Notes under the pieces: model-generated | Database searches by the model: none | What the model was told of the DNA's origin: nothing | The model's input: the letters and a program-made list of their open reading frames with translations, nothing else | Assembly: GCA_009781815.1 (NCBI GenBank) | Contig: WQVB01000099.1 | Coordinates: 1-5,096, forward strand | Direction of reading: 5' to 3' | DNA length: 5,096 nucleotides | DNA from: Defluviitaleaceae bacterium | Lineage (GTDB): Bacteria > Bacillota > Clostridia > Lachnospirales > WRAX01 | Position numbers and translations under genes: made by a program | Shown: piece after piece, positions 1 through 4,844 of the stretch | Position numbering within the stretch: the stretch's first letter is position 1 | Layout of the letters: the number at the start of each line of letters is the position of its first letter

Positions 1-1056
1 ATTGAAAGAGGCAGCACCAAGCATGCCCTTCATCACCTCTAGGCTATGCAGCACAGTTTGCAAGCTGTCAAATATAGGCTCTTTATCCTCCTGCATATCT
101 TTATTGTAGCTCATGGCAAGGCCTTTCATAATGGTTAGAAGAGACGTCAAGTTGCCATAAACTCGCCCGCTTTTACCTCGCACAAGCTCCGCCAAATCTG
201 GGTTTTTCTTTTGGGGCATCATAGACGAGCCTGTAGAGTGGGCATCATCAAGGGTGATAAAGCCAAACAGCTGATTGTTCCATATTATAATATCCTCACA
301 CATACGGCTTAGGTGCATCATGAGGATAGCACAAGCAGATGCCAGCTCTATAACATGGTCTCTTGCAGATATAGCATCCATGCTGTTAAAAGCTGGTTTG
401 GTAAAGCCTAGAGCCTGGCTTGTCATCTCTCTATCGATGGGGAATGTTGTGCCAGCCAAAGCTCCCGCCCCCAAAGGTGATGTGTTAAACCTCTTCAAGC
501 AATCCTCAATCCGCTCATAATCTCTCATCAACATGGCGTTATACCCTATCAAATGATGTGCAAGGGTTATAGGTTGTGCCAGTTGCAAATGGGTAAAGCC
601 AGGCATTATGGTGTCTAAATGCTCTTCCGCCACTTCATTAATCGTTCCCACAAGGGCAGCTATGGCTTTTTGCACCTCTGCCACTCTTTTACGTAAATAT
701 AGCTTGGCGGTGGTTGCGGTTTGGTCATTTCTTGCCCTTGCAGTATGCAGCTTTTTGCCCACATCACCTATACGTTTGGTTAGCTCCATCTCCACAAATG
801 TATGTATATCTTCTGCGTCAAAATCAATGACAATAGCACCACTTTTTATATCCTCTTTAATTTTTTCAAGCTCACTTGTTATGAGGGCTGCCTCATCTTT
901 TGATATAATGCCTACTTGGCCAAGCATATGGGCATGGGCAACGCTACCTTCAATGTCTTCTTCAAACATCACATGGTCAAAGCCTATGCTGTCGTTAAAA
1001 GCCTTTCCTGCATCGCTAAGCCCTATCTCTTGCCGTCCTTTCCAAAGGTTGTTCAT
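1..1056 (-). CDS. argH: Argininosuccinate lyase, N-terminal 352 residues (3' end outside window)
   Basis: Argininosuccinate lyase splits argininosuccinate into arginine and fumarate, the last step of arginine synthesis, as a cytosolic homotetramer of the fumarase/aspartase superfamily. The frame is open from ATG 1056 to base 1 with no stop or frameshift. Seen in order: LWKGR (4-8), FNDSIGFD (20-27, substrate-binding Ser and Asp region), HTARARNDQ (104-112), THLQLAQP (155-162, with the catalytic-type His156), the family signature GSSMMPQKKNPD (276-287, catalytic-type serines and lysines), and YNKDMQEDKEP after it. The family is about 460 residues, so roughly the last quarter is missing. AAGGAGGA lies about 6 bases before the ATG. 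The gene begins 18 bases after the ArsR-type gene stops, which suggests one operon; argG is not adjacent. Oddities from memory of the family: TARSRNDQ is TARARNDQ here, and the following V-A-x-D-type stretch is TATT. Catalytic residues look intact, so true argH is likely, with a divergent paralogue of related lyase activity as the alternative. Confidence 0.95.
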   Translation of the reverse strand, partial: MNNLWKGRQEIGLSDAGKAFNDSIGFDHVMFEEDIEGSVAHAHMLGQVGIISKDEAALITSELEKIKEDIKSGAIVIDFDAEDIHTFVEMELTKRIGDVGKKLHTARARNDQTATTAKLYLRKRVAEVQKAIAALVGTINEVAEEHLDTIMPGFTHLQLAQPITLAHHLIGYNAMLMRDYERIEDCLKRFNTSPLGAGALAGTTFPIDREMTSQALGFTKPAFNSMDAISARDHVIELASACAILMMHLSRMCEDIIIWNNQLFGFITLDDAHSTGSSMMPQKKNPDLAELVRGKSGRVYGNLTSLLTIMKGLAMSYNKDMQEDKEPIFDSLQTVLHSLEVMKGMLGAASFN

Positions 1057-1074
1057 ATTTTCCTCCTTAGCATT

Positions 1075-1626
1075 TTATTTTTGACCCCTCGCAACACGGT
1101 ATACCCCTTCATTGCGTTTCATCAAGCCAAAGTCTATCATTCCACGTCGTAATGCCGCAAAATCATCATGAAAATCAGCTATAATTAGGTTAACCTCTTT
1201 TTCGGTGTAATCCTGCCCGCTTTCAAATGATTTACATATTTCTTCCAAAACAATTTTTCTCTTTTTTAGTTGTGCTGGTATAGTTTTCAGCTTGCCATAT
1301 TTGAAAAAGGCGTTAAGCACCCCTTCTCGATAAGCCTTATCTCGCTGGGCAGTTTCATCATCCATCGCCTCGTTTGCAATTATATCCAACACATTAAAGC
1401 TAAGCACTTCTTTGCACACGGCATACATGGTGTAATACTGCTCTTTTCTCGCCTGCACAAGGCCTGCATTAATCAGCTTTTTAAGATGAAAAGATACCGT
1501 CGGGGCGGAGACCCCTAACCGCTCCGCCAAGCGTTCTGTGTACATATCTTCTTGCACAAGAGATTGTATTATAAGTAATCTCGACTTATCTGCAAGGCAT
1601 TTAAAAATCTTGACAGCATCATCCAT
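1075..1626 (-). CDS. ArsR-type winged-helix regulator with C-terminal DUF2087 domain
   Basis: This 183-residue protein is a probable DNA-binding transcription regulator. Residues about 4-75 match the ArsR winged helix: FKCLADKSRLLIIQSL (first helices), LAERLGVSAPTVSFHLKKLINAGLV (33-57, helix-turn-helix and recognition helix), then a wing with YYTMYAV. The metal-binding ELCVCDL motif of classic ArsR/SmtB is absent; SLVQEDMYTERL stands at that place, so a metal sensor of that type is unlikely. Residues about 104-178 resemble DUF2087: KLKTIPAQLKKRKIVLEEI, FESGQDYTEKEVN, FHDDFAALRRGMIDFGLMKR and GVYRV. The ligand of that domain is not known to me. The start ATG 1626 overlaps the end of the upstream small gene by 8 bases and has AGAGGTGA at 1633-1640, 6 bases away. 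It may control its own operon through the palindrome around 1929-1982 (inference). Confidence 0.88.
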   Translation of the reverse strand: MDDAVKIFKCLADKSRLLIIQSLVQEDMYTERLAERLGVSAPTVSFHLKKLINAGLVQARKEQYYTMYAVCKEVLSFNVLDIIANEAMDDETAQRDKAYREGVLNAFFKYGKLKTIPAQLKKRKIVLEEICKSFESGQDYTEKEVNLIIADFHDDFAALRRGMIDFGLMKRNEGVYRVARGQK

Positions 1627-1915
1627 GGCGGATCACCTCTTGTTGGATTTTATGTAGCGTCTCCAGTTTTATCTGCTCTATGGCTGTAGCGGCAGCATCG
1701 CCATGTTCCTCTGCAAGGGCTTTCTCCTTTTCCCATTTAGCTTGTAGATATTCAAGCACATTATCCGTCTTATCGCCAGTTTGCATAAAAATATCAAACA
1801 CATTAGCACGTATCTTGGATAAAACAGCTTCATCCTCCCTATTCTCTGCCGCAAAACGTGCAGCATCATCCAAATAACGCTCTTTGTTTTTTTGTAGATA
1901 ACTCATTAAATCCAT
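1619..1915 (-). CDS. Small charged helical protein of unknown function (98 residues)
   Basis: I do not recognise this family. The product is cytosolic-looking: no signal peptide, no hydrophobic segment, no cysteine, and many Glu, Lys, Ala and Asp. Most of it should be alpha-helical, for example YLQKNKERYLDDAARFAAEN near the N-terminus and LQAKWEKEKALAEEHG to the C-terminal IEQIKLETLHKIQQEVIRHG. It is the first gene after a consensus promoter, and its stop overlaps the ArsR-type start by 8 bases, so the two are very probably co-translated. A partner or co-regulator of that HTH protein is a reasonable guess, not shown. ATG 1915 is chosen because GGAGGT sits 7 bases before it. A TTG five codons earlier lies inside that ribosome site and is unlikely to be used. 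Confidence 0.82.
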   Translation of the reverse strand: MDLMSYLQKNKERYLDDAARFAAENREDEAVLSKIRANVFDIFMQTGDKTDNVLEYLQAKWEKEKALAEEHGDAAATAIEQIKLETLHKIQQEVIRHG

Positions 1916-1922
1916 ATTATTT

Positions 1923-1928
1923 ACCTCC
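1923..1928 (-). promoter_or_regulatory. Ribosome binding site that fixes the start of the 98-residue gene
   Basis: GGAGGT on the minus strand, 7 bases before ATG 1915. It overlaps the alternative TTG start at 1930-1928, which excludes that longer form in practice. Confidence 0.85.
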
Positions 1929-1982
1929 AATTAGATATATACTAAAATATACTTTGTATTTCTATTATACATTTATCTAATT
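1929..1982. promoter_or_regulatory. Candidate operator: 9-bp inverted repeat around the promoter start plus phased direct repeat
   Basis: AATTAGATA (1929-1937) and TATCTAATT (1974-1982) form a perfect 9-bp inverted repeat. Its centre near 1955.5 falls on the expected transcription start; one arm lies between -35 and -10 and the other just before the ribosome site. Between them ATATACT occurs twice (1937-1943 and 1947-1953), 10 bases apart, one helix turn. Winged-helix dimers bind such sites, and the operon encodes one. The region is very AT-rich, so some symmetry is expected by chance. Confidence 0.4.
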
Positions 1983-1992
1983 ATATTGTCAA
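1964..1992 (-). promoter_or_regulatory. Consensus sigma-A promoter for the small gene / ArsR-DUF2087 / argH operon
   Basis: On the minus strand, TTGACA (1992-1987) and TATAAT (1969-1964) are separated by exactly 17 bases, a perfect match to the housekeeping consensus. The start of transcription is expected near 1957, giving a leader of about 40 bases before ATG 1915. There is no other leftward promoter of this quality between this operon and the ABC transporter genes, so this one probably also serves argH. Such a strong core promoter next to a regulator gene suggests that repression sets its output (inference). Confidence 0.88.
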
Positions 1993-2073
1993 GAGGTAAT
2001 ATGATAATGTTGTTGGTTTTCATTATACACCCACGTCATTCTAATTCGCCATTTTGGAAAACTCTACCCTAGC
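1993..2073. other. Spacer between the two operons, no gene seen
   Basis: No ORF with a ribosome site and no terminator is visible on either strand. The only recognisable item is CGTCATTCTAATT at 2034-2046. It resembles one end of the palindromic element at 4909-5039 (whose right end reads CGTCATTCCGATT in reverse complement) but has no partner arm, so it may be a remnant. Confidence 0.5.
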
Positions 2074-2167
2074 GTCATTGCGGACTTGATCCGCAATCTC
2101 TAGGTCTGCAATTGCTGCTCTTTAGTAATTGGTATAAGTGAGATTGCGAAACAAGTCCGCAATAGAC
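2074..2167. repeat. Palindromic repeat A: inverted arms, each a hairpin with CTTGA-type loop
   Basis: The left arm (2074-2100) starts GTCATTGCGGA and is itself a hairpin: ATTGCGGA, loop CTTGA, TCCGCAAT. The right arm (2140-2167) is its inverted copy, agreeing at about 25 of 27 positions with one extra base. The two are separated by 39 bases without an evident ORF. It closely resembles dispersed intergenic palindromes known from many bacteria. No T-tract follows on either strand, so a standard terminator is unlikely. It lies downstream of the ABC transporter operon and upstream of the argH operon promoter. Confidence 0.85.
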
Positions 2168-2198
2168 TTGTAGCGAAACACTCATCACCCTTCCTAAG

Positions 2199-2299
2199 TC
2201 GTCATCCTGAGCTTGACTCAGGATCTATGTATGATAGTGTATGCCTTAATTAAGATTGACCTTCCCCAATTAGATCCTGAGTCAAGCTCAGGATGACGA
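2199..2299. repeat. Palindromic repeat B: perfect 29-bp inverted arms directly after the ABC ATPase gene
   Basis: The arms 2199-2227 and 2271-2299 are perfect inverted copies over 29 bp, 43 bases apart. Each arm is a hairpin, ATCCTGAG, loop CTTGA, CTCAGGAT. The exact centre of the element holds the 10-base palindrome CTTAATTAAG (2245-2254), so almost the whole element is symmetric. It starts 9 bases past the ATPase stop codon and would be transcribed as the end of that mRNA. It could protect the 3' end or slow polymerase, but no U-tract follows, so it is not a classic intrinsic terminator. A short non-autonomous mobile palindrome (MITE-like) is the likeliest class. Confidence 0.9.
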
Positions 2300-2308
2300 T
2301 AAGGTCTA

Positions 2309-3031
2309 TCAATTCAACACTTTTGATAAAAATTCTTTAAGCCTATCACATTTAGGGTTCTCAAAAAACTCTTTAGGCGTGTTTTCTTCCGCTATTTTGC
2401 CCTTGTCAATAAAAATCACCCTATCTGCAAAATTCTTTGCGAATTTCATCTCATGGGTTACAATCACCATTGTCATGCCAGATGAGGCTAAGTCTAAAAT
2501 AACATCAAGCACCTCTTTAACCAGCTCTGGGTCAAGGGCAGAGGTAGGCTCATCAAACAGCATTATGTCAGGGTCGTTCATCAAAGCCCTTACAATAGCC
2601 ACCCTTTGCTTTTGCCCTCCGCTTAGGCTGTTGGGCATAGCATCAGCCTTATCCGCCAGCCCAAACTTAGACAAAAGCTTCATAGCCTTTCCCTCTACCT
2701 CCATTTTCGAGGCATCTTTTTGCTGCAAAAGAGGGGCAAGGGTAATGTTTTTTAACACCGTCATGTTGGCAAATAAGTTAAAGCTTTGAAACACAAAGCC
2801 TATCTTTTGGCGTTTTTTGTTTATGTTGCCCTCACCCAAAGCCTCGCCTTGAAAATATATATGGCCAGAGGTAGGTGTTTCAAGCATGTTAAGGCAGCGT
2901 AATAATGTAGACTTTCCGCTGCCGCTAGCCCCTATAATGGCTATTTTTTCGCCTTTTTTAACTTCTAGGGATACTTCATCTAAAACTACGTCTCCGTGAA
3001 AAGTTTTTGTTAGCTTGTTTACCGAAAGCAT
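2309..3031 (-). CDS. Polar amino acid ABC importer, ATP-binding subunit
   Basis: This 240-residue cytosolic ATPase powers uptake of an amino acid by pairing with the permease gene next to it; it is of the GlnQ/ArtM/HisP class and of normal length. All motifs are intact: Walker A GASGSGKS (34-41), Q-loop Gln82 in FQSFNLF, signature LSGGQ (136-140), Walker B IMLFDE (156-161, catalytic Glu161), D-loop SALD (164-167) and switch His193 in VTHEM. ATG 3031 gives the usual N-terminus (LSVNKLTKTF) for the family. It begins 56 bases inside the permease gene. The only upstream ribosome-like sequence, AAGGCGGT at 3043-3050, is weak and 11 bases away, so translation is probably coupled to the permease. 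The substrate cannot be read from this subunit. Confidence 0.96.
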   Translation of the reverse strand: MLSVNKLTKTFHGDVVLDEVSLEVKKGEKIAIIGASGSGKSTLLRCLNMLETPTSGHIYFQGEALGEGNINKKRQKIGFVFQSFNLFANMTVLKNITLAPLLQQKDASKMEVEGKAMKLLSKFGLADKADAMPNSLSGGQKQRVAIVRALMNDPDIMLFDEPTSALDPELVKEVLDVILDLASSGMTMVIVTHEMKFAKNFADRVIFIDKGKIAEENTPKEFFENPKCDRLKEFLSKVLN

Positions 3032-3707
3032 TGGTCTTAAACACCGCCTTTTCTAAGATTTTTATGAGAAAGGTCAAAATATATACAATAATAAGATACG
3101 ACACAGCGAGGATGATATATGGATGAACCACGTCAAAGGTTGTTGACACTATAAGGTTGGTTGTAAAGGTTAAGTCCATCACCGTTATCCACCCTACAAC
3201 AGATGTGCCTTTGGTCATACTAATCAACTCATTGCCAAGTTGGGGTATGGCGTTTCTAAAAGCCTGGGGCAATATAACCTTTTGCATTGTTTGAAAGTTT
3301 GTAAGCCCAGCGGCTCGCCCTGCCTCCATCTGCCCTTTATCAATGCTTTGCACAGCCCCTCTTATGGTTTCAGAGATATAGGCAGAGCCATCTACACTAA
3401 AAGCTATCATGGCTATGACCACAGCAGGCATCCTCACCTGTAGTGCGACAGGGAAAATTAGGAAAAACCATAAAAGCATCTGCACCGTGGTAGGCAAACC
3501 ACGTATAAGTAACACATAACCCTCTAAAATTTTCTTTGCCACCAACATCAACGGGTGCCTGCTTGGGTTGGTTCTAACAAGGGCTATGAGAGTGCCTAAG
3601 ATAAATGCGAATGCAAAACCTAAAAAGGCAATTCGCAAGGTGTTGCCAAGAGCGGTCCACAGCCGCTCTTGGTGGTCATTTAATATTTGCCAGATATTTT
3701 GAAACAT
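2976..3707 (-). CDS. Polar amino acid ABC importer, permease subunit
   Basis: Integral membrane subunit of the HisM/GlnP/ArtQ family that forms the channel for an amino acid delivered by the binding lipoprotein. The 243 residues show an N-terminal hydrophobic helix (about 22-45, after NTLRIAFLG), the early family motif RGLPTTVQMLLWFF (69-82), a helix near 92-106, the EAA loop EAGRAAGLTNFQTMQKVILP (128-147) that docks onto the ATPase, and a last helix near 197-216. Only one permease is encoded, so it should act as a homodimer. The ribosome site AGGGGA lies 6 bases before ATG 3707, overlapping the stop of the binding-protein gene 10 bases upstream. The last 18 residues (QANKNFSRRRSFR and a few before) overlap the ATPase gene in another frame; this basic tail goes beyond where related permeases usually end. 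Confidence 0.95.
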   Translation of the reverse strand: MFQNIWQILNDHQERLWTALGNTLRIAFLGFAFAFILGTLIALVRTNPSRHPLMLVAKKILEGYVLLIRGLPTTVQMLLWFFLIFPVALQVRMPAVVIAMIAFSVDGSAYISETIRGAVQSIDKGQMEAGRAAGLTNFQTMQKVILPQAFRNAIPQLGNELISMTKGTSVVGWITVMDLTFTTNLIVSTTFDVVHPYIILAVSYLIIVYILTFLIKILEKAVFKTNAFGKQANKNFSRRRSFR

Positions 3708-3717
3708 CAGCTATCCC

Positions 3718-4506
3718 CTATCTTCCCATATCTTGTTGCAGGCCATATTGTGCAAGCACAGCATCAAATCGCCCGTCAGATAAAATAGTATGTAAAGCTT
3801 CGTTTAGCTTGTCTAAAAGCTCATAATCCCCAAGCACAACACCAATGCCATAATACTCACGGGTTAGCGGCACATCTACCACCTTTAGGTTTTCATGCTC
3901 GGCTATCATAGTAGCTGCCACAGAGTGGTCTAATATGCCATACTCTATACCCTCAAGGCCTTGAGACAAGCCCGCCGCCATCAAAGCCGTGCCTTGAAAG
4001 TTAACCACATCCGCCTGGATAACGTTATAAGCAAATATCGCCCCCGTGTTTGCAGGTGTGCCAGCACCCATTCTCGCCCCGTATAGGTGGTTTATAATTT
4101 GCTCTGCCGTCATCCCATCCAAGCTGTTGTTGCCCACATGGGTGATGATAACCTGACCAGAAACAAGATAAGGTGTTGTAAAGTTCATATTCTCACGTCT
4201 TGCGTCGTTTATTGTCATGGCTGATAGGGCAATATCTGCCTGCCCTGTTTGGGTTGCCACCAGCACCGATGCAAAAGGCATGTTTTGAATTTCAAGCTCC
4301 ATGCCAAGCTCTTCAGCTAACAATGCGGCCAGCTGCATATCTACCCCAGCATAGCCCCCGCCCTCAGCAAGATACCCAAAAGGAGGGAAGTTTGCAGATG
4401 TAGCAACTACCAATGTATCGCTACTCCCTCCGCCACACGCCGCCATAACCCCAACCGCCATTATTGATAAAGCACCTACCATAAATTTCTTTAATCCTTT
4501 TTTCAT
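3718..4506 (-). CDS. Amino acid ABC importer, substrate-binding lipoprotein (SBP_bac_3 family)
   Basis: This 262-residue protein captures a polar amino acid outside the membrane and hands it to the permease. The signal peptide is MKKGLKKF followed by a hydrophobic stretch and the lipobox VMAAC, with the lipidated cysteine at 24 and a GGGSS linker. The mature part shows family hallmarks: VATSANFPPFGY (34-45), GVDMQLAALLAEELG (54-68), GQADIALSAMT (88-98), then Arg103 in DARRENMNFTTPY, the position that normally binds the ligand carboxylate, and YGILDHS in the second lobe, where the aspartate often holds the amino group. ATG 4506 is preferred to an ATG at 4551: AAGGAGA lies 8 bases before it and it gives a proper signal peptide, while the longer form starts inside a palindromic repeat. 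It is first in the operon, 10 bases before the permease. The substrate is unknown; arginine, glutamine or cystine are all possible. Confidence 0.95.
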   Translation of the reverse strand: MKKGLKKFMVGALSIMAVGVMAACGGGSSDTLVVATSANFPPFGYLAEGGGYAGVDMQLAALLAEELGMELEIQNMPFASVLVATQTGQADIALSAMTINDARRENMNFTTPYLVSGQVIITHVGNNSLDGMTAEQIINHLYGARMGAGTPANTGAIFAYNVIQADVVNFQGTALMAAGLSQGLEGIEYGILDHSVAATMIAEHENLKVVDVPLTREYYGIGVVLGDYELLDKLNEALHTILSDGRFDAVLAQYGLQQDMGR

Positions 4507-4514
4507 TTTGATAA

Positions 4515-4521
4515 TCTCCTT
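4515..4521 (-). promoter_or_regulatory. Ribosome binding site that fixes the start of the binding lipoprotein
   Basis: AAGGAGA on the minus strand, 8 bases before ATG 4506. The possible upstream ATG at 4551 has no such site and its extra 15 residues would precede the signal peptide. Confidence 0.85.
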
Positions 4522-4546
4522 TTTTGTTATCCCACACCTTCTCCTC

Positions 4547-4637
4547 GTCATCCCGCACTTGATGCGGGATCTCCCTATACCAATTTCTAACCCTTAAGCA
4601 ATTAATATAGGAAGGCCTCCATCAAATTTAGGATGAC
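4547..4637. repeat. Palindromic repeat C in front of the ABC transporter operon
   Basis: The left arm (4547-4572) starts GTCATCCCGCA and forms a hairpin, ATCCCGCA, loop CTTGA, TGCGGGAT, the same architecture and loop as repeats A and B. The right arm (about 4611-4637, ending in GGATGAC) keeps the terminal GTCATCC and an inner TTGATG but is otherwise degraded. The overall length of 91 bases fits A (94) and B (101). The stem motif TGCGGGAT occurs once more just outside, at 4647-4654. The left hairpin would lie in the 5' leader of the transporter mRNA if the promoter at 4574-4601 is used. Confidence 0.72.
4574..4601 (-). promoter_or_regulatory. Possible promoter of the ABC transporter operon
   Basis: On the minus strand TTGCTT (4601-4596) and TATAGG (4579-4574) are 16 bases apart, and TGG directly before the second hexamer makes an extended -10. 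Both hexamers are imperfect. The predicted start near 4567 falls in the CTTGA hairpin of repeat C, giving a leader of about 60 bases that begins with a stem-loop. The core lies inside the repeat, between its arms, so the repeat may have brought or rebuilt the promoter (inference). Confidence 0.35.
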
Positions 4638-4670
4638 ATGAGCGGGTGCGGGATATTATTTTATATATAA

Positions 4671-4714
4671 AAACCGCCCCTACCGCTACCATAAGGCAGC
4701 TGTAGGGGCGGTTT
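4671..4714 (-). terminator. Strong intrinsic terminator upstream of the ABC transporter operon
   Basis: AAACCGCCCCTAC (4671-4683) and GTAGGGGCGGTTT (4702-4714) form a perfect 13-bp stem. It can extend inward by GCT/AGC and CC/GG across single mismatches to an ATAA loop (4691-4694). On the minus strand the stem runs into TTTTTATATATAAAA, a good U-tract; on the plus strand the tail (TTTGTTATATCTTT) is weaker. It therefore mainly ends leftward transcripts, and the only leftward candidate gene just upstream is the 34-codon ORF at 4740-4844. Confidence 0.82.
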
Positions 4715-4778
4715 GTTATATCTTTGCTAGGTTACCCTTCTATAAAGGGTGGGTGTAAGAAGCAAGGATACAAAAAGC
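4711..4778 (-). other. Candidate alternative RNA stem overlapping the base of the terminator
   Basis: In the minus-strand RNA the segment from 4778 to 4762 can pair with the segment from 4727 to 4711: 13 Watson-Crick pairs, one G-U and three mismatches over 17 positions. Inside it lies a perfect 6-bp hairpin, ACCCTT (4734-4739) with AAGGGT (4745-4750), around the stop codon of the small ORF. The outer stem shares only four bases (4711-4714) with the terminator stem, so any competition would be weak. No folding energy was calculated. Confidence 0.3.
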
Positions 4779-4844
4779 ACCACATACAGTCGCCTGATGT
4801 GTTCTTCTTCTCCTTCTTCTGATGATGAAGTTTTGGTTTGTCAT
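4740..4844 (-). CDS. 34-codon ORF with six consecutive arginine codons; leader peptide or small basic protein
   Basis: Reading: MTNQNFII, six Arg (residues 9-14, codons AGA AGA AGG AGA AGA AGA), THQATVCGAFCILASYTHPL, stop TAG. A good ribosome site, AAAGGGGGA at 4852-4860, lies 7 bases before the ATG, and an intrinsic terminator starts 25 bases past the stop, so it has the layout of a small stand-alone or leader transcript. A hairpin with a GCGA tetraloop begins two bases after the last Arg codon. I recognise no homologue. The run of identical codons upstream of an amino acid transporter recalls leader peptides of attenuated biosynthetic operons, but a small basic protein, a gene remnant or a chance ORF over a TTC/TCT-rich stretch remain possible. 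No clear promoter is visible upstream. Confidence 0.45.
   Translation of the reverse strand: MTNQNFIIRRRRRRTHQATVCGAFCILASYTHPL
4781..4801 (-). other. RNA hairpin with GNRA tetraloop directly after the arginine codons
   Basis: In the minus-strand RNA, CACAU and CAG pair with CUG and AUGUG around a GCGA tetraloop, 8 bp with one bulged U. It lies inside the small ORF, starting two bases after the last arginine codon at 4803-4805. A ribosome stalled on the Arg run would cover and open it. A single hairpin of this size can occur by chance. Confidence 0.45.

Noticed and set aside
275..1152. Plus-strand ORFs of 78 to 158 codons opposite argH
   Set aside because: They lack ribosome sites, show low-complexity Ser/Ala-rich translation, and lie antisense to an intact argH frame with clear family motifs.
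1916..1930. Longer version of the 98-residue protein starting at TTG 1930
   Set aside because: The TTG lies within the ribosome site GGAGGT that serves ATG 1915.
2074..2299. Repeats A and B as a CRISPR array
   Set aside because: The copies are inverted pairs with different sequences and no regular direct repeats with spacers.
2199..2299. Repeat B as a standard intrinsic terminator of the importer operon
   Set aside because: The arms are 43 bases apart and no T-tract follows on the minus strand (the next bases read GACTTAGGAAGG).
2379..2789. Plus-strand 136-codon ORF opposite the ABC ATPase
   Set aside because: It is a shadow of a gene with all ATPase motifs, has no ribosome site and no recognisable domain.
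4507..4551. Longer version of the binding lipoprotein starting at 4551
   Set aside because: It starts inside repeat C, has no ribosome site, and puts 15 residues before a normal lipoprotein signal peptide.
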